Shown here: piece by piece, positions 1 through 12,167 of the stretch
How positions within the stretch are numbered: position 1 is the first letter of the stretch
How the letters are laid out: the number at the start of each line of letters is the position of its first letter
From: Megaustenia siamemsis
Lineage: Eukaryota; Mollusca; Gastropoda; Stylommatophora; Ariophantidae
Assembly (NCBI GenBank): GCA_032433765.1
Contig: JAVIAB010000025.1
Location: 36,572,756 to 36,636,755 of the forward strand
Length of the DNA stretch: 64,000 bases
Direction: 5' to 3'
Notes under the pieces: generated by a model
Databases searched by the model: none
Told to the model about the DNA's origin: nothing
Seen by the model: only the letters and a program-made list of their open reading frames with translations
Position numbers and translations under genes: made by a program

Positions 1-713
1 TATATTACCGCTATGTAGTTTATTTTCCTGTCATCTATATATTTGTGTTTTATCCACTGTTCCAGCTGAAGGTCTACTGTGCCGCAACGTCGTTGTCCCT
101 CGCCCACATACAGCTGTAAACATACCACTTTTTTATCTGTTTTTTTCTTGTTATATTTATCAGCTGCTTTACAGCAGCTTCGCACTTTGAATCCTTCCCC
201 CCACCCCGCCCACTTGTTTAGTTGATGACGTGTTTACCACTATTCCTTTCTGCACGGAGCTAAGAAAACATTTCTCTGACGTTTGTTTTCAACTTTTGTC
301 GCTAGCATTGATTTCACGGAGGACCTGCGACGTCCCATCCATGCAAGCAAACCAACAAATGCGTGATAACACGTTCCACAGACTCTTCGCCGTTCTGAGA
401 TATCCCAAAACAAACATGTCCGAATGTTGATCGCCATCTGACAGGACACAAGGTGACAGTTATCGATCTCTTTCCCAAATAAAGATTATTTCTGTCAGGT
501 CAAAGTAATCGATAAGCCTATTGAAGTTACAGTCAGTTGCTAAAATGAATTTGTTTGAGTGAAGTGATAATTTAATTTTACGTCGTTTTTGACGGTTTGC
601 AATATTTGAGACAGGCCTTAGACCATTGGACATCAGCAGAAACTGAAAAACACAATTCTTGGGTCTGCTTAAACACAATCGATGTCACCTATGGATAATG
701 TGCTTTGATTGGT
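1..713. other. Unassigned single-copy-looking DNA
   Basis: I see no tandem repeat, no recognisable protein and no RNA gene here. Short open frames exist at about 230-430 (+) and 240-449 (-), but neither resembles a known domain. Because the GPCR exon at 3774 needs upstream exons, this block may be intronic for that gene. Confidence 0.5.
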
Positions 714-3265
714 CCATTGCATAAGTTATACTTGTATATACATTTGTTAGGAACAGATACAAGTATAACTTATGGAGAGATTTGTTAAGGGTAGATACAA
801 GTATAACTTATGGAGAGATTTGTTAGGGACAGATACAAGTATAACTTATGGAGAGATTTGTTAGGGACAGATACATGTATAACTTATTGAGAGATTTGTT
901 AGGGACAGATACAAGTATAACTTATGTAGAGATTTGTTAGGGGTAGATACAAGTATAACTTATGTAGAGATTTGTTAGTGGCAGATACAAGTATAACTTA
1001 TGTAGAGATTTGTTAGGGACAGATACAAGTATAACTTATGGAGAGATTTGTTAGGGACAGATACAAGTATAACTTATGTAGAGATTTGTTAGGGACAGAT
1101 ACAAGTATAACTTATGGAGAGATTTGTTAGGGACAGATACAAGTATAACTTATGTAGAGATTTGTTAGTGGCAGATACAAGTATAACTTATGTAGAGATT
1201 TGTTAGGGACAGATACAAGTATAACTTATGGAGAGATTTGTTAGGGACAGATACAAGTATAACTTATGTAGAGATTTGTTAGGGACAGATACAAGTATAA
1301 CTTATGGAGTGATTTGTTAGGGGTAGATGATACAAGTATAACTTATGTAGAGATTTGTTAGGGGTAGATACAAGTATAATTTATGGAGAGATTTGTTAGG
1401 GACAGATACAAGTATAACTTATGGAGAGATTTGTTAGGGACAGATACAAGCATAACTTATGTAGAGATTTGTTAGTGGCAGATACAAGTATAACTTATGT
1501 AGAGATTTGTTAGGGACAGATACAAGTATAACTTATGTAGATATTTGTTAGGGACAGATACAAGTATAACTTATGTAGAGATTTGTTAGGGACAGATACA
1601 AGTATAACTTATGTAGATATTTGTTAGGGACAGATACAAGTATAACTTATGGGGAGATTTGTTAGGGACAGATACAAGTATAACTTATGTAGAGATTTGT
1701 TAGGGACAGATACAAGTATAACTTATGGAGAGATTTGTTAGGGACAGATACAAGTATAACTTATGGGGAGATTTGTTAGCGACAGATACAAGTATAACGC
1801 ATGTAGAGATTTGTTAGGGACAGATACAAGTATAACTTATGGAGAGATTTGTTAGGGACAGATACAAGTATAACTTATGTAGAGATTTGTTATGGGTAGA
1901 TACAAGTATAACTTATGTAGAGATTTGGTAGTAGTAGATACAAGCATAACTTATGTAGAGATTTGTTAGGGACAGATAAAAGTATAACTTATGTAGAGAT
2001 TTGTTAGGGACAGATACAAGTATAACTTATGTAGAGATTTGTTAGGGACAGATACAAGTATAACTTATGGAGAGATTTGTTAGGGACAGATACAAGTATA
2101 ACTTATGTAGAGATTTGTTAGGGACAGATACAAGTATAACTTATGGAGAGATTTGTTAGGGACAGATACAAGTATAACTTATGTAGAGATTTGTTAGGGA
2201 CAGATACAAGTATAACTTATGTAGAGATTTGTTAGGGACAGATACAAGTATAACTTATGTAGAGATTTGTTAGGGACAGATACAAGTATAACTTATGTAG
2301 AGATTTGTTAGGGACAGATACAAGTATAACTTATGTAGAGATTTGTTAGGGGTAGATACAAGTATAACTTATGTAGAGATTTGTTAGGGACAGATACAAG
2401 TATAACTTATGTAGAGATTTGTTAGGGACAGATACAAGTATAACTTATGTAGAGATTTGTTAGGGACAGATACAAGTATAACTTATGTAGAGATTTATTA
2501 GGGACAGATACAAGTATAACTTATGTAGAGATTTGTTAGGGACAGATACAAGTATAACTTATGTAGAGATTTGTTAGGGACAGATACAAGTATAACTTAT
2601 GTAGATATTTGTTAGGGACAGATACAAGTATTACTTATGTAGAGATTTATTAGGGACAGATACAAGTATAAGTTATGTAGAGATTTGTTAGGGACAGATA
2701 CAAGTATAACTTATGTAGAGATTTGTTAGGGACAGATACAAGTATTACTTATGTAGAGATTTGTTAGGGACAGATACAAGTATAACTTATGTAGAGATTT
2801 GTTAGGGACAGATACAAGTATAACTTATGTAGAGATTTGTTAGGGACAGATACAAGTATAACTTATGTAGAGATTTATTAGGGACAGATACAAGTATAAC
2901 TTATGTAGAGATTTGTTAGGGACAGATACAAGTATAACTTATGTAGAGATTTGTTAGGGACAGATACAAGTATTACTTATGTAGAGATTTATTAGGGACA
3001 GATACAAGTATAACTTATGTAGAGATTTGTTAGGGACAGATACACGTATTACTTATGTAGAGATTTGTTAGGGACAGATACAAGTATAACTTATGTAGAG
3101 ATTTATTAGGGACAGATACAAGTATTACTTATGTAGAGATTTGTTAGGGACAGATACAAGTATTACTTATGTAGAGATTTGTTAGGGACAGATACAAGTA
3201 TAACTTATGTAGAGATTTGTTAGGGACAGATACAAGTATAACTTATGGGGAGATCTGTTAGGGGC
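714..3265. repeat. 38-bp minisatellite, about 67 units
   Basis: Head-to-tail units of 38 bp read roughly GTAGAGATTTGTTAGGGACA followed by GATACAAGTATAACTTAT. Variants carry GGAGAG for GTAGAG, GGGTAG for GGACAG, and from about 2480 onward ATTAGGG for GTTAGGG or TATTACTTAT for TATAACTTAT. Variants cluster by position, as expected from local duplication. The left edge starts with an inverted half unit (721-737). The array probably lies in the intron 5' of the GPCR exon. No coding potential. Confidence 0.95.
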
Positions 3266-3274
3266 AGATACAAT

Positions 3275-3396
3275 TTTTTACATTTGTCTGTCGATGTGTC
3301 TGTTTTACATTTTTCTGTCGATGTGTCTTTTCTACATTTGTCTGTCGATGTGTCTTTTCTACATTTGTCTGTCGATGTGTCTTTTTTACATTTGGC
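3275..3396. repeat. 28-bp minisatellite, about 4 units
   Basis: Units contain TACATTTGTCTGTCGATGTG followed by TCTTTTC and repeat every 28 bp. The array directly follows the 38-bp array. Confidence 0.85.
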
Positions 3397-3481
3397 TAAC
3401 TCTATGTCTTTTTTTTCATTTGTCTATCTTAGATGTAATCTTTTCTCTATTTTATTTGATGGTATATTCTCTCAGCGAAGA

Positions 3482-3741
3482 ATTGAGTTGTGAGTTTAAA
3501 TTTTGATTGAAGAAATGATTTGTGAGTTTGATTTTTGATTGAAGAAATGATTTGTGAGTTTGATTTTTGATTGAAGAAATGATTTGTGAGTTTGATTTTT
3601 GATTGAAGAAATGATTTGTGAGTTTGAATTTTGATTGAAGAAATGATTTGTGAGTTTGATTTTTGATTGAAGAAATGATTTGTGAGTTTGATTTTTCATT
3701 GAAGAATTGATTTGTGAGTTTGATTTTTCATTGAATAATTG
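3482..3741. repeat. 32-bp minisatellite next to a 3' splice site, about 8 units
   Basis: Units contain GATTGAAGAAATGATTTGTG then AGTTTGATTTTT and repeat every 32 bp. The array ends only about 30 bp before the predicted acceptor at 3772-3773, so it occupies the end of the intron where a branch point would be expected. Confidence 0.9.
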
Positions 3742-3773
3742 ATCACATTTAGTTTGATGATTTCCTTCTTCAG

Positions 3774-4366
3774 ATCTGCCGTGCTAGTGACGTGAGGGGC
3801 CGTCTCCTCAACGGACGTCGGCCACCACAAGGCGACGCGCACGGCTCGACTTCTCCTGACTCTGGCAACATCCGGATGACCGCAATGCTGCTGACGGTAT
3901 CATTTACGTTTCTGCTAACGACTCTACCAATGAACGTCTCCAACATCGTAGCGGACATCTGGATCAACGTCCCGTCGAGCAGCACAAGAACCCTCTCCAA
4001 GGGGATCCTCTTTGACACTCTAGCCTCCCTACTAATGTACCTCAACCACAGCATCAATTTCCTACTCTATTGCGCCACTGGTCGCAAGTTCCGAGAAGTG
4101 GCCTCCAGGATGTTTTGGTTCAGCATCCGCCCTTGGAAGCGACAGACGTTGGATCACACTCATCACATTTTTTGTTCCAGACAGACTGGAGGACGCTGCG
4201 TCGTAGAGACTGGAAGGTCGTGCACCAGCGCAGAAAGTCGGGTGTGAAGCCGTGGATAGCCAGCGAGGAACGGGAGCACAATTTGATGGGAATGGTTGAC
4301 GAAGTGGCAAATAAAATGACATTTCAACGTGTTGAAGATGATAAAACATTACAAGCAGAGACATAA
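3774..4366 (+). CDS. Last exon of a peptide-type class A GPCR (partial, one apparent frame break)
   Basis: A rhodopsin-class receptor of the neuropeptide type, expected in the plasma membrane; the ligand is not known. The exon opens after the acceptor TTTCCTTCTTCAG (AG at 3772-3773) and encodes the end of intracellular loop 3, then TM6 (TFLLTTLPMNV, with TTLP in place of CWxP), extracellular loop 3, and TM7 ending NHSINFLLYCATGRKFRE. The last is the NPxxY region in the NHSINF form I recall from invertebrate peptide receptors, followed by helix 8. In the frame of the membrane helices a stop comes at 4245-4247. One extra T in the T6 run at 4168-4173 would move reading into an open, basic tail (QTDWRTLRRRDWK...) ending at 4364-4366, which looks the more natural C-terminus. 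Earlier exons, including TM1-TM5, lie left of the window. The final codons grade into the 40-bp array. Confidence 0.75.
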
Positions 4367-4972
4367 TATAATAAAAGATGATAACACATTACAAGCAGAG
4401 ACATAATATAATGAAAGATGATAACACATTACAAGCACAGACATAATATAATAAAATATGATAACACATTACAAGCACAGACATAATATAATAAAAGATG
4501 ATAACACATTACAAGCAGAGACATAATATAATAAAAGATGATAACACATTACAAGCAGAGACATATTATAATAAAAGATGATAACACATTACAAGCACAG
4601 ACATAATATAATAAAATATGATAACACATTACAAGCACAGACATAATATAATAAAAGATGATAACACATTACAAGCAGAGACATAATATAATAAAATATG
4701 ATAACACATTACAAGCAGAGACATAATATAATAAAAGATGATAACACATTACAAGCAGAGACATAATATAATAAAAGATGATAACACATTACAAGCAGAG
4801 ACATATTATAATAAAAGGTGATAACACATTACAAGTAGAGACATATTATAATAAAAGATGATAACACATTACAAGCAGAGACATAATATAAGGAAAGATG
4901 ATAACACATTACAAGCAGAGACATAATATAATAAAAGATGATAACACATTACAATCAGAAACATAATATAAT
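4330..4972. repeat. 40-bp minisatellite seeded by the GPCR stop-codon region, about 16 units
   Basis: Units read ATAACACATTACAAGCAGAG then ACATAATATAATAAAAGATG and repeat every 40 bp. The first unit coincides with the last codons and TAA stop of the receptor tail frame (…DDKTLQAET stop at 4364-4366), so the array is a run of copies of the end of the coding region plus the first 3'UTR bases. It would lie in the 3'UTR. Confidence 0.9.
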
Positions 4973-5039
4973 AACCAGGAGCTCCACGTAGGGTGAAACA
5001 CGTCAAGAATATTACGTTGCAAACATTCATGATAGCTCG

Positions 5040-5100
5040 GAGCGCCACGTAAATGGGGAGACGCAGAAGAACAATAAAACAACACAGAACTGGAGCCGTC
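5040..5100 (+). mobile_element. LINE RNase H-tail remnant (family B)
   Basis: Reading GRRRRTIKQHRTGAVS on the + strand matches GRVRRLINQHRTGVVS, read from the minus-strand LINE fragment at 50275-50575. The DNA shares AGAACTGGAG(T/C)CGTCAGTC. This is a degenerate end piece of the same non-LTR retrotransposon family in opposite orientation, and it leads straight into the 35-bp array. Confidence 0.65.
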
Positions 5101-5757
5101 AGTCTCCACACACAGAGGAACTTATTGGAGTCGTCAGTCTCCACACACAGAGGAACTTATTGGAGTCGTCAGTCTCCACACACAGGGGAACTTACTGGAG
5201 CCGTCAGTCTCCACACACAGAGGAACTTATTGGAGTCGTCAGTCTCCACACACAGGGGAACTTATTGTAGCCGTCAGTCTCCACACACAGAGGAACTTAC
5301 TGGAGCCGTCAGTCTCCACACACAGGGGAACTTATTGGAGCCGTCAGTCTCCACACACAGGGGAACTTATTGGAGCCGTCAGTCTCCACACACAGAGGAA
5401 CTTACTGGAGCCGTCAGTCTCCACACACAGGGGAACTTATTGGAGCCGTCAGTCTCCACACACAGGGGAACTTATTGGAGCCGTCAGTCTCCACACACAG
5501 GGGAACTTATTGGAGCCGTCAGTCTCCACACACAGGGGAACTTATTGGAGCCGTCAGTCTCCACACACAGAGGAACTTACTGGAGCCGTCAGTCTCCACA
5601 CACAGGGGAACTTATTGGAGCCGTCAGTCTCCACACACAGAGGAACTTACTGGAGCCGTCAGTCTCCACACACAGAGGAACTTACTGGAGCCGTCAGTCT
5701 CCACACACATGGGAACTTATTGGAGCCGTCAGTCTCCACACACAGAGGAACTTACTG
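5088..5757 (+). repeat. 35-bp minisatellite derived from a LINE, about 19 units
   Basis: Units read GGAGCCGTCAGTCTCCACAC then ACAGAGGAACTTACT. They align to the segment of LINE family B coding TGVVSRWTLRDLL (50335-50380, minus strand). Since 35 is not a multiple of 3, all three frames recur with a 105-bp period; this is why open frames up to 242 codons appear. They are by-products of the repeat. Confidence 0.9.
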
Positions 5758-5832
5758 GGGAGCAGATCTCAGCGCTTATAGACATCTCTGATGTGCAATG
5801 AAGATGATCCGTCCACTAAACAAAACAACTTA

Positions 5833-6945
5833 TCTGCTAGCACAGCTGGTAACAATATGCTAGCACAGCTGGTAACAATTCTGCTATCACAGCTGGTAAC
5901 AATTCTGCTATCACAGCTGGTAACAATTCTGCTATCACAGCTGGTAACAATTCTGCTATCACAGATGGTAACAATTCTGCTATCACAGCTGGTAACAGTT
6001 CTGCTAGCACAGCTGGTAACAATCTGCTAGCACAGCTGGTAACAATTCTGCTATCACAGCTGGTAACAATTCTGCTATCACAGCTGGTAACAATTCTGCT
6101 ATCACAGATGGTAACAATTCTGCTATCACAGCTGGTAACAAATCTGCTAGCACAGCTGGTAACAATTCTGCTAGCACAGCAGGTAACACTTCTGCTAGCA
6201 CAGCTGGTAACAATCTGCTAGCACAGCTGGTAACAATTCTGCTAGCACAGCTGGTAACAATCTGCTAGCATAGCTGGTAACAATTCTGCTAGGACAGCTG
6301 GTAACATTTGTGCTAGCACATCTGGTAACAATATGCCAGCACAATTGGTAACAATTCTGCTAGCACAGCTGGTAAAAATTCTTCTTGCACAGCTGGTAAC
6401 AATTCTGCTAGCACAGCTGGTAACAATTCTGCTAGCAAAGCTGGTAACAATTCTGCAAGCAAAGCTGGTAACAATTCTGCTAGCACAGCTGGTAACAATT
6501 CTGCTAGCAAAGCTGGTAACAATTCTGCTAGCACAGCTGGTAACAATTCTGCTATCACAGCTGATAACAAATCTGCTAGCACAGCTGGTAACAATTCTGC
6601 TAGCACAGCTGGTAACAATTCGGCTATCAAAGATTGTAACAATTCTGCAAGCAAAGCTGGTAACAATTCTGCTAGCACAGCTGGTAACAATTCTGCTAGC
6701 ACAGCTGGTAACAATTCTGCTAGCAAAGCTGGTAACAATTCTGCTAGCACAGCTGGTAAAATTCTCCTAGCATAGCTGGTAACAATTCTGCTAGCCCAGC
6801 TGGTAACAATTCTTCTAGCACAGCTGGTAACAATTCTGATAGAACAGCTGTTAACAATTCTGCTAGCACATCTGGTAACAATCTGCTAGCATAGCTGGTA
6901 ACAATTCTGCTAGCAAAGCTGGTAACAATTCACTAGCACAACCAA
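5833..6945. repeat. 24-bp minisatellite, about 46 units
   Basis: Units contain GCTAGCACAGCTGGTAACAA then TTCT. Variants include GCTATCACAG (early) and GCTAGCAAAG (late), and some units are 23 bp. The 24-bp unit is open on both strands, giving Leu/Ala-rich frames (LLAQLVTI on +, LLPAVLAE on -), which I treat as non-genic. No seed sequence recognised. Confidence 0.93.
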
Positions 6946-6984
6946 CTGCTATCTTGGACGTCCATATTTGCTAACAAGAGCCTC

Positions 6985-9040
6985 CCCCACTAGTAAAAAT
7001 AACCACACCCTCTTACAAAGACAACCACATCCTGTAACAAAGACAACCACATCATGTAACAAAGACAACCACATCATGTAACAAAGACAACCACATCATG
7101 TAACAAAGACAACCACATCCTATAACAAAGACAACCACATCATGTAACAAAGACAGCCACATCCTGTAACAAAGACAACATCATGTAACAAAGACAACCA
7201 CATCATGTAACAAAGACAACCACACCCTGTAACAAAGACAACCACATCCTATAACAAAGACAACCACATCATATAACAAAGACAACCATATCCTGTAAGA
7301 AAGACAACCACATAATGTAACAAAGACAACCACATCATGTAACATAGACAACCACATCATGTAACAAAGACAACCATATAATGTAACAAAGACCATCACA
7401 TCATGTAACAAAGACAACCACATCATATAACAAAGAAAACCACATCCTGTAACAAAGACAAACACATCATGTAACAAAGACAACTACATCATGTACCAAA
7501 GACAATCACATCCTGTAACAAAGACAACCACATCCTGTAACAAAGACAACCACTTCATGTAACAAAGACAACCACATCATGTAACAAAGACAACCACATC
7601 ATGTAACAAAGACAACTACATCATGTAACAATGACAACCACATCATATAACAAAGAAAACCACATCCTGTAACAAAGACAAACACATCATGTAACAAAGA
7701 CAACTACATCATGTACCAAAGAAAACCACATCCTGTAACAAAGACAACCACATCATGTAACAAAGACAACCACATCATGTAACAAAGACAACCACTTCAT
7801 GTAACAAAGACAGCCACATCCTGTAACAAAGACAACATCATGTAACAAAGACAACCACTTCATGTAACAAAGACAACATCATGTAACAAAGACAACCACA
7901 TCATGTAACAAAGACAACCACATCATGTAACAAAGACAACCACTTCATGTAACAAAGACAACATCATGTAACAAAGACAACCACATCATGTAACAAAGAC
8001 AACCACTTCATGTAACAAAGACAACATCATGTAACAAAGACAACCACATCATGTAACAAAGACAACCACTTCATGTAACAAAGACAACATCGTGTAACAA
8101 AGACAACCACATCATGTAACAAAGACAACCACATCATGTAACAAAGACAACCACATCATGTAACAAAGACAACCACTTCATGTAACAAAGACAACATCAT
8201 TTAACAAAGACAACCACATCATGTAACAAAGACAACCACATTATGTAACAAAGACAACCACTTCATGTAACAAAGACAACCACTTCATGTAACAAAGACA
8301 ACATCATGTAACAAAGACAACCACATCATGTAACAAAGACAACCACATCCTGTAACAAAGACAACATCATGTAACAAAGACAGCCACATCATGTAACAAA
8401 GACAACCACATCATGTAACAAAGACAACCACATCATGTAACAAAGACAACCACATCATGTAACAAAGACAACCACATCATGTAACAATGACAACCACATT
8501 ATGTAACAAAGACAACCACATCATGTAACAAAGACAACCACATCATGTAACAAAGACAACCACATCATGTAACAAAGACAACATCATGTAACAAAGACAA
8601 CATCATGTAACAAAGACAACCACATCATGTAACAAAGACAGCCACATCATGTAACAAAGACAACCACATCATGTAACAAAGACAACCACATCATGTAACA
8701 AAGACAACCACATCATGTAACAAAGACAACCACATCATGTAACAAAGACAACATCATGTAACAAAGACAACTACATCATGTAACAAAGACAACCACATCA
8801 TGTAACAAAGACAACCACATCATGTAACAAAGACAACTACATCATGTAACAAAGACAACCACATCATGTAACAAAGACAACCACATCATGTAACAAAGAC
8901 AGCCACATCATGTAACAAAGACAACCACTTCATGTAACAAAGACAACCACATTATGTAACAAAGACAACCACATTATGTAACAAAGACAACCACATCATG
9001 TAACAAAGACAACCACATCATGTAACAAAGACAACCACAA
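6985..9040. repeat. 22-bp minisatellite with 19-bp variant, about 93 units
   Basis: Units contain ACAAAGACAACCACATCATG then TA. A 19-bp variant lacking three bases (GACAACATCATG) is interspersed from about 7170 onward and partly alternates with the 22-bp form, so the array has a local higher-order pattern. The right edge changes to unique sequence at about 9040. Confidence 0.95.
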
Positions 9041-9245
9041 TGTTTTGTGAGAACAACGAGTAGACCAAAATAGTCAGAAAACTCTACCTAAACGTTGAAA
9101 CTCTCGACAACAACAATTATGAGAGTACTTCTGAACTCGGTGAATATGTGCCAGTATGGCGGGGGACACCTGAGCACACTGTTGGCAGTGTGAACATTTG
9201 GAAAAAGTGATATTCATGCAAAACTTGATAGAGGTATAAAGCTGG
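9041..9245. other. Short unassigned spacer
   Basis: About 200 bp between two arrays. No recognisable gene or element. Confidence 0.5.
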
Positions 9246-9770
9246 TGAACACAAACAAACACACAAACACACACACAAAACAAACACACAAACACACACA
9301 CAAAACAAACACACAAACAAAACAAACAAACACACAAACAACCAAACAAACACACAAACAAAACAAACAAACAAACACACAAACAAAACAAACACATACA
9401 CAAACAAAACAAACACACAAACAAAACAAACACAAACAAAACAAACACACAAACAAAACAAACACAAATAAAACAAACACAGAAACAAAACAAACAAACA
9501 CACAAATAAAACAAACACACACAAACAAAACAAACACACAAACAAAACAAACAAACACACAAACAAAACAAACACATACACAAACAAACACACAAACAAA
9601 ACAATCACACAAGCAAAACAAACAAACAAACACACAAACAAAACAAACACACAAACAAAACAAACACACAAACAAAACAAACACACAAGCAAAACATACA
9701 CACAAACAAAACAAACAAACACACAAACAAAAAAACAAACAAACAAACAAAACAAACACATACATATACG
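9246..9770. repeat. A/C-only simple repeat (AAAC/ACAC mixtures)
   Basis: About 520 bp almost wholly made of A and C on the + strand (AACAAACACACAAACAAAAC and similar). Strand asymmetry is extreme. It abuts the SINE-like element at about 9775, so it may have grown from an A-rich end. Confidence 0.9.
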
Positions 9771-9774
9771 CACT

Positions 9775-10095
9775 CGGGAGTCAGGTTAGTCTCGAGGCAA
9801 GTCGCTGGTCTCGAGACAGAGAGGTTGTGAGTTCAAATCCCTGTTGCCCCAGTTGTACTTTTTATTTATGATTTCTCTCTGCGGCAATCACCCCTGGTCT
9901 CAGCAGCGAGGCCCGGCTTGAAACGTCAATTACTCATCGACGGAAAAAATATGAGTACCTCCGAAGACGGAGTTATCTGCCTGCGCGGCGAGGGATCTCT
10001 GTGCACACGGCTGCCACGGAAAAGCGGATTAACAAGCAAAACTAAGCTCCTGGTCCCTAGGCACTTAGCCAGAGGTGAGAACTGGTGAATCAAAT
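9775..10095 (+). mobile_element. Probable tRNA-derived SINE
   Basis: A head of about 75 bp (9780-9852) has a B-box-like GAGTTCAAATCC and closing complementary ends typical of a tRNA-like structure. An A/T-bearing body follows, with two phrases suggestive of a conserved core (about 9885-10070). The A box is poor and I found no clear target-site duplication, because both sides are repetitive. Confidence 0.5.
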
Positions 10096-10189
10096 AAAGA
10101 AAACAATACTAAATCTCACACACTTCCATAGACACACCTCGTCTCCCAACTTCTATATCAGGTCTGTCTATCACTGAAGTTAAAGAAAT

Positions 10190-11531
10190 AAGATCAGTGC
10201 TGCGACCCTCGTACAACTCTCGTGCTAGAATAAGTTCCGTGCTACAACCCTCGTACTGGATCAAGTTCCATGCTACAACCCTCGTGATGGAATAAGTTCC
10301 GTGATCCAACCCTCGTACAACCCTCGTGCTGGAATAAGTTCCGTGCTACAACCCTCGTGATAGAATAAGTTCCGTGATACAACCCTCGTACAACCCTCGT
10401 GCTGGAATTAGTTCCGCGATACAACCCTCGTACAACCCTCGTGCTAGAATAAGTTCCGTGATACAACCCTCGTGCTAGAATAAGTTCCGTGATACAACCC
10501 TCGTACAACCCTTGTGCTAGAATAAGTTCCGTGATACAACCCTCGTACTGGAATAAGTTCCGTGATACAACCCTCGTACAACCCTCGTGTTAGAATAAGT
10601 TCCGTGATACAACCCTCGTGCTGGAATAAGTTCCGTGATACAACCCTCGTGCTAGAATAAGTTCCGTGATACAACCCTCATACTGGATTAAGTTCCGTGA
10701 TACAACCCTCGTACAACCCTTGTGCTAGAATAAGTTCCGTGATACAACCCTCGTGCTAGAATAAGTTCCGTGATACAACCCTCGTACAACCCTTGTGCTA
10801 GAATAAGTTCCGTGATACAACCCTCGTGCTGGAATAAGTTCCGTGATACAACCCTCGTACAACCCTCGTGCTAGAATAAGTTCCGTGATACAACCCTCGT
10901 ACTGGAATAAGTTCCGTGATACAACCCTCGTACAACCCTTGTGCTAGAATAAGTTCCGTGATACAACCCTCGTGCTAGAATAAGTTCCGTGATACAACCC
11001 TCGTGCTGGAATAAGTTCCGTGATACAACCCTCGTACAACCCTCGTGCTGGAATAAGTTCCGTGATACAACCCTCGTGCTAGAATAAGTTCCGTGATACA
11101 ACCCTCGTACAACCCTCGTGCTAGAATAAGTTCCATGATACAACCCTCGTGCTGGAATAAATTCCGTGATACAACCCTCGTGCTGGAATAAGTTCAGTGA
11201 TACAACCCTCGTACAACCATCGTGCTGGAATAAGTTCCGTGATACAACCCTCGTGCTGGAATAAGTTCGTGATACAACCCTCGTGCTAGAATAAGTTCCG
11301 TGATACAACCCTCGTACAACCCTCGTGCTAGAATAAGTTCCGTGATACAACCCTCGTGCTAGAATAAGTTCCGTGATACAACCCTCGTGCTAGAATAAGT
11401 TCCGTGATACAACCCTCGTGCTGGAATAAGTTCCGTGATACAACCCTCGTACAACCCTCGTGCTGAAATAAGTTCCGTGATACAACCCTCGTACTGGAAT
11501 AAGTTCCGTGATACAACCCTCGTGCTGGAAT
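10190..11531. repeat. 31-bp minisatellite with 42-bp compound units, about 38 units
   Basis: Base units read GTGCTAGAATAAGTTCCGTG then ATACAACCCTC (31 bp). About every second or third unit carries an extra GTACAACCCTC (11 bp), a partial repeat of the unit end, giving 42-bp units. Minus-strand open frames (YHGTYSSTRVV-type) are products of the repeat. Confidence 0.93.
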
Positions 11532-12064
11532 GAAATATCCACCGAGACCACCACAACGAAGCACACATCTCCAGCCCACCAGTACCTCTGACGTTGTCCA
11601 TTCCGATGACAGGTCAATACCTTTGTCAAGGCTACCGACCCATACACCAACCCGCCCACTTTTTCTCATTTTCAGCATTCCATTTATTATATGACAATAT
11701 TAAAATATGTGACATCAAGTGCCATCACCGCATCGGAAAGTGACCTTAATCGAAGTCCAACAAATGACATATGTCATCGTTATTGGTGACATTCACGGAG
11801 AGAACATTGTCGTTACCGCCAGCTTCTGCTTTCTGCTAGACATATTGTTACCCTGTCACGTGACTTGCTGTTACCCTGTCACGTGACTTGCTGTTATCCT
11901 GTCACGTGACTTGCTGTTACCCTGTCACTGACTTGTTGCATAAATCACGCGCGCTGTTGAGTCCACGCTTAGCTTGTCAGATAAAAGCTGCTGCGATCTG
12001 CTGTTGTCGTTAATGTGTTCTATATTTGATTGATGTGGCCAATGATGTGATTTGTGGATTGATC
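11532..12064. other. Mostly unassigned DNA with a short CACGTG-bearing repeat
   Basis: No gene recognised. It contains the 23-bp repeat listed separately at 11845-11935. The remaining sequence has no recognised similarity. Confidence 0.5.
11845..11935. repeat. 23-bp tandem repeat carrying palindromic GTCACGTGAC, 4 units
   Basis: Units contain TTACCCTGTCACGTGACTTG then CTG. GTCACGTGAC sits at 11855-11864, 11878-11887 and 11901-11910; the fourth unit (11924-11932) has lost the core (GTCACTGAC). CACGTG is the E-box bound by bHLH-zip factors such as USF or MITF/TFE. Any regulatory role is inference, as no promoter is identified nearby. Confidence 0.8.
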
Positions 12065-12167
12065 ACATTTTCATTCGCTGAACAATCATTGAGGACTCAT
12101 TCCAATCTTTGCTCTAAACTCTGTGGGTTTCCTAAAACATTTGACAGTTTAAACCGACCAACACTAT
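12065..12167 (+). mobile_element. LINE family C reverse-transcriptase fragment, left part
   Basis: The + strand reads SNLCSKLCGFPKTFDSLNRP, resembling the F-KAFDS--RPTLW motif of non-LTR retrotransposon RTs. The frame continues exactly in the right part at 13105 once the inserted LINE and one copy of the 12-bp duplication are removed. It is degenerate and 5'-truncated. Confidence 0.7.

Noticed and set aside
230..678. Short frames near the left end as gene candidates
   Set aside because: No domain similarity, no splice context, and they overlap on both strands.
5053..5801. Repeat-protein gene with SVSTHRGTYWSRQSPHT units
   Set aside because: The 35-bp period makes all three frames recur, and the sequence is a LINE-derived minisatellite.
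9074..9773. Cys/Phe/Val-rich minus-strand frames resembling membrane proteins
   Set aside because: They are translations of an A/C-only simple repeat.
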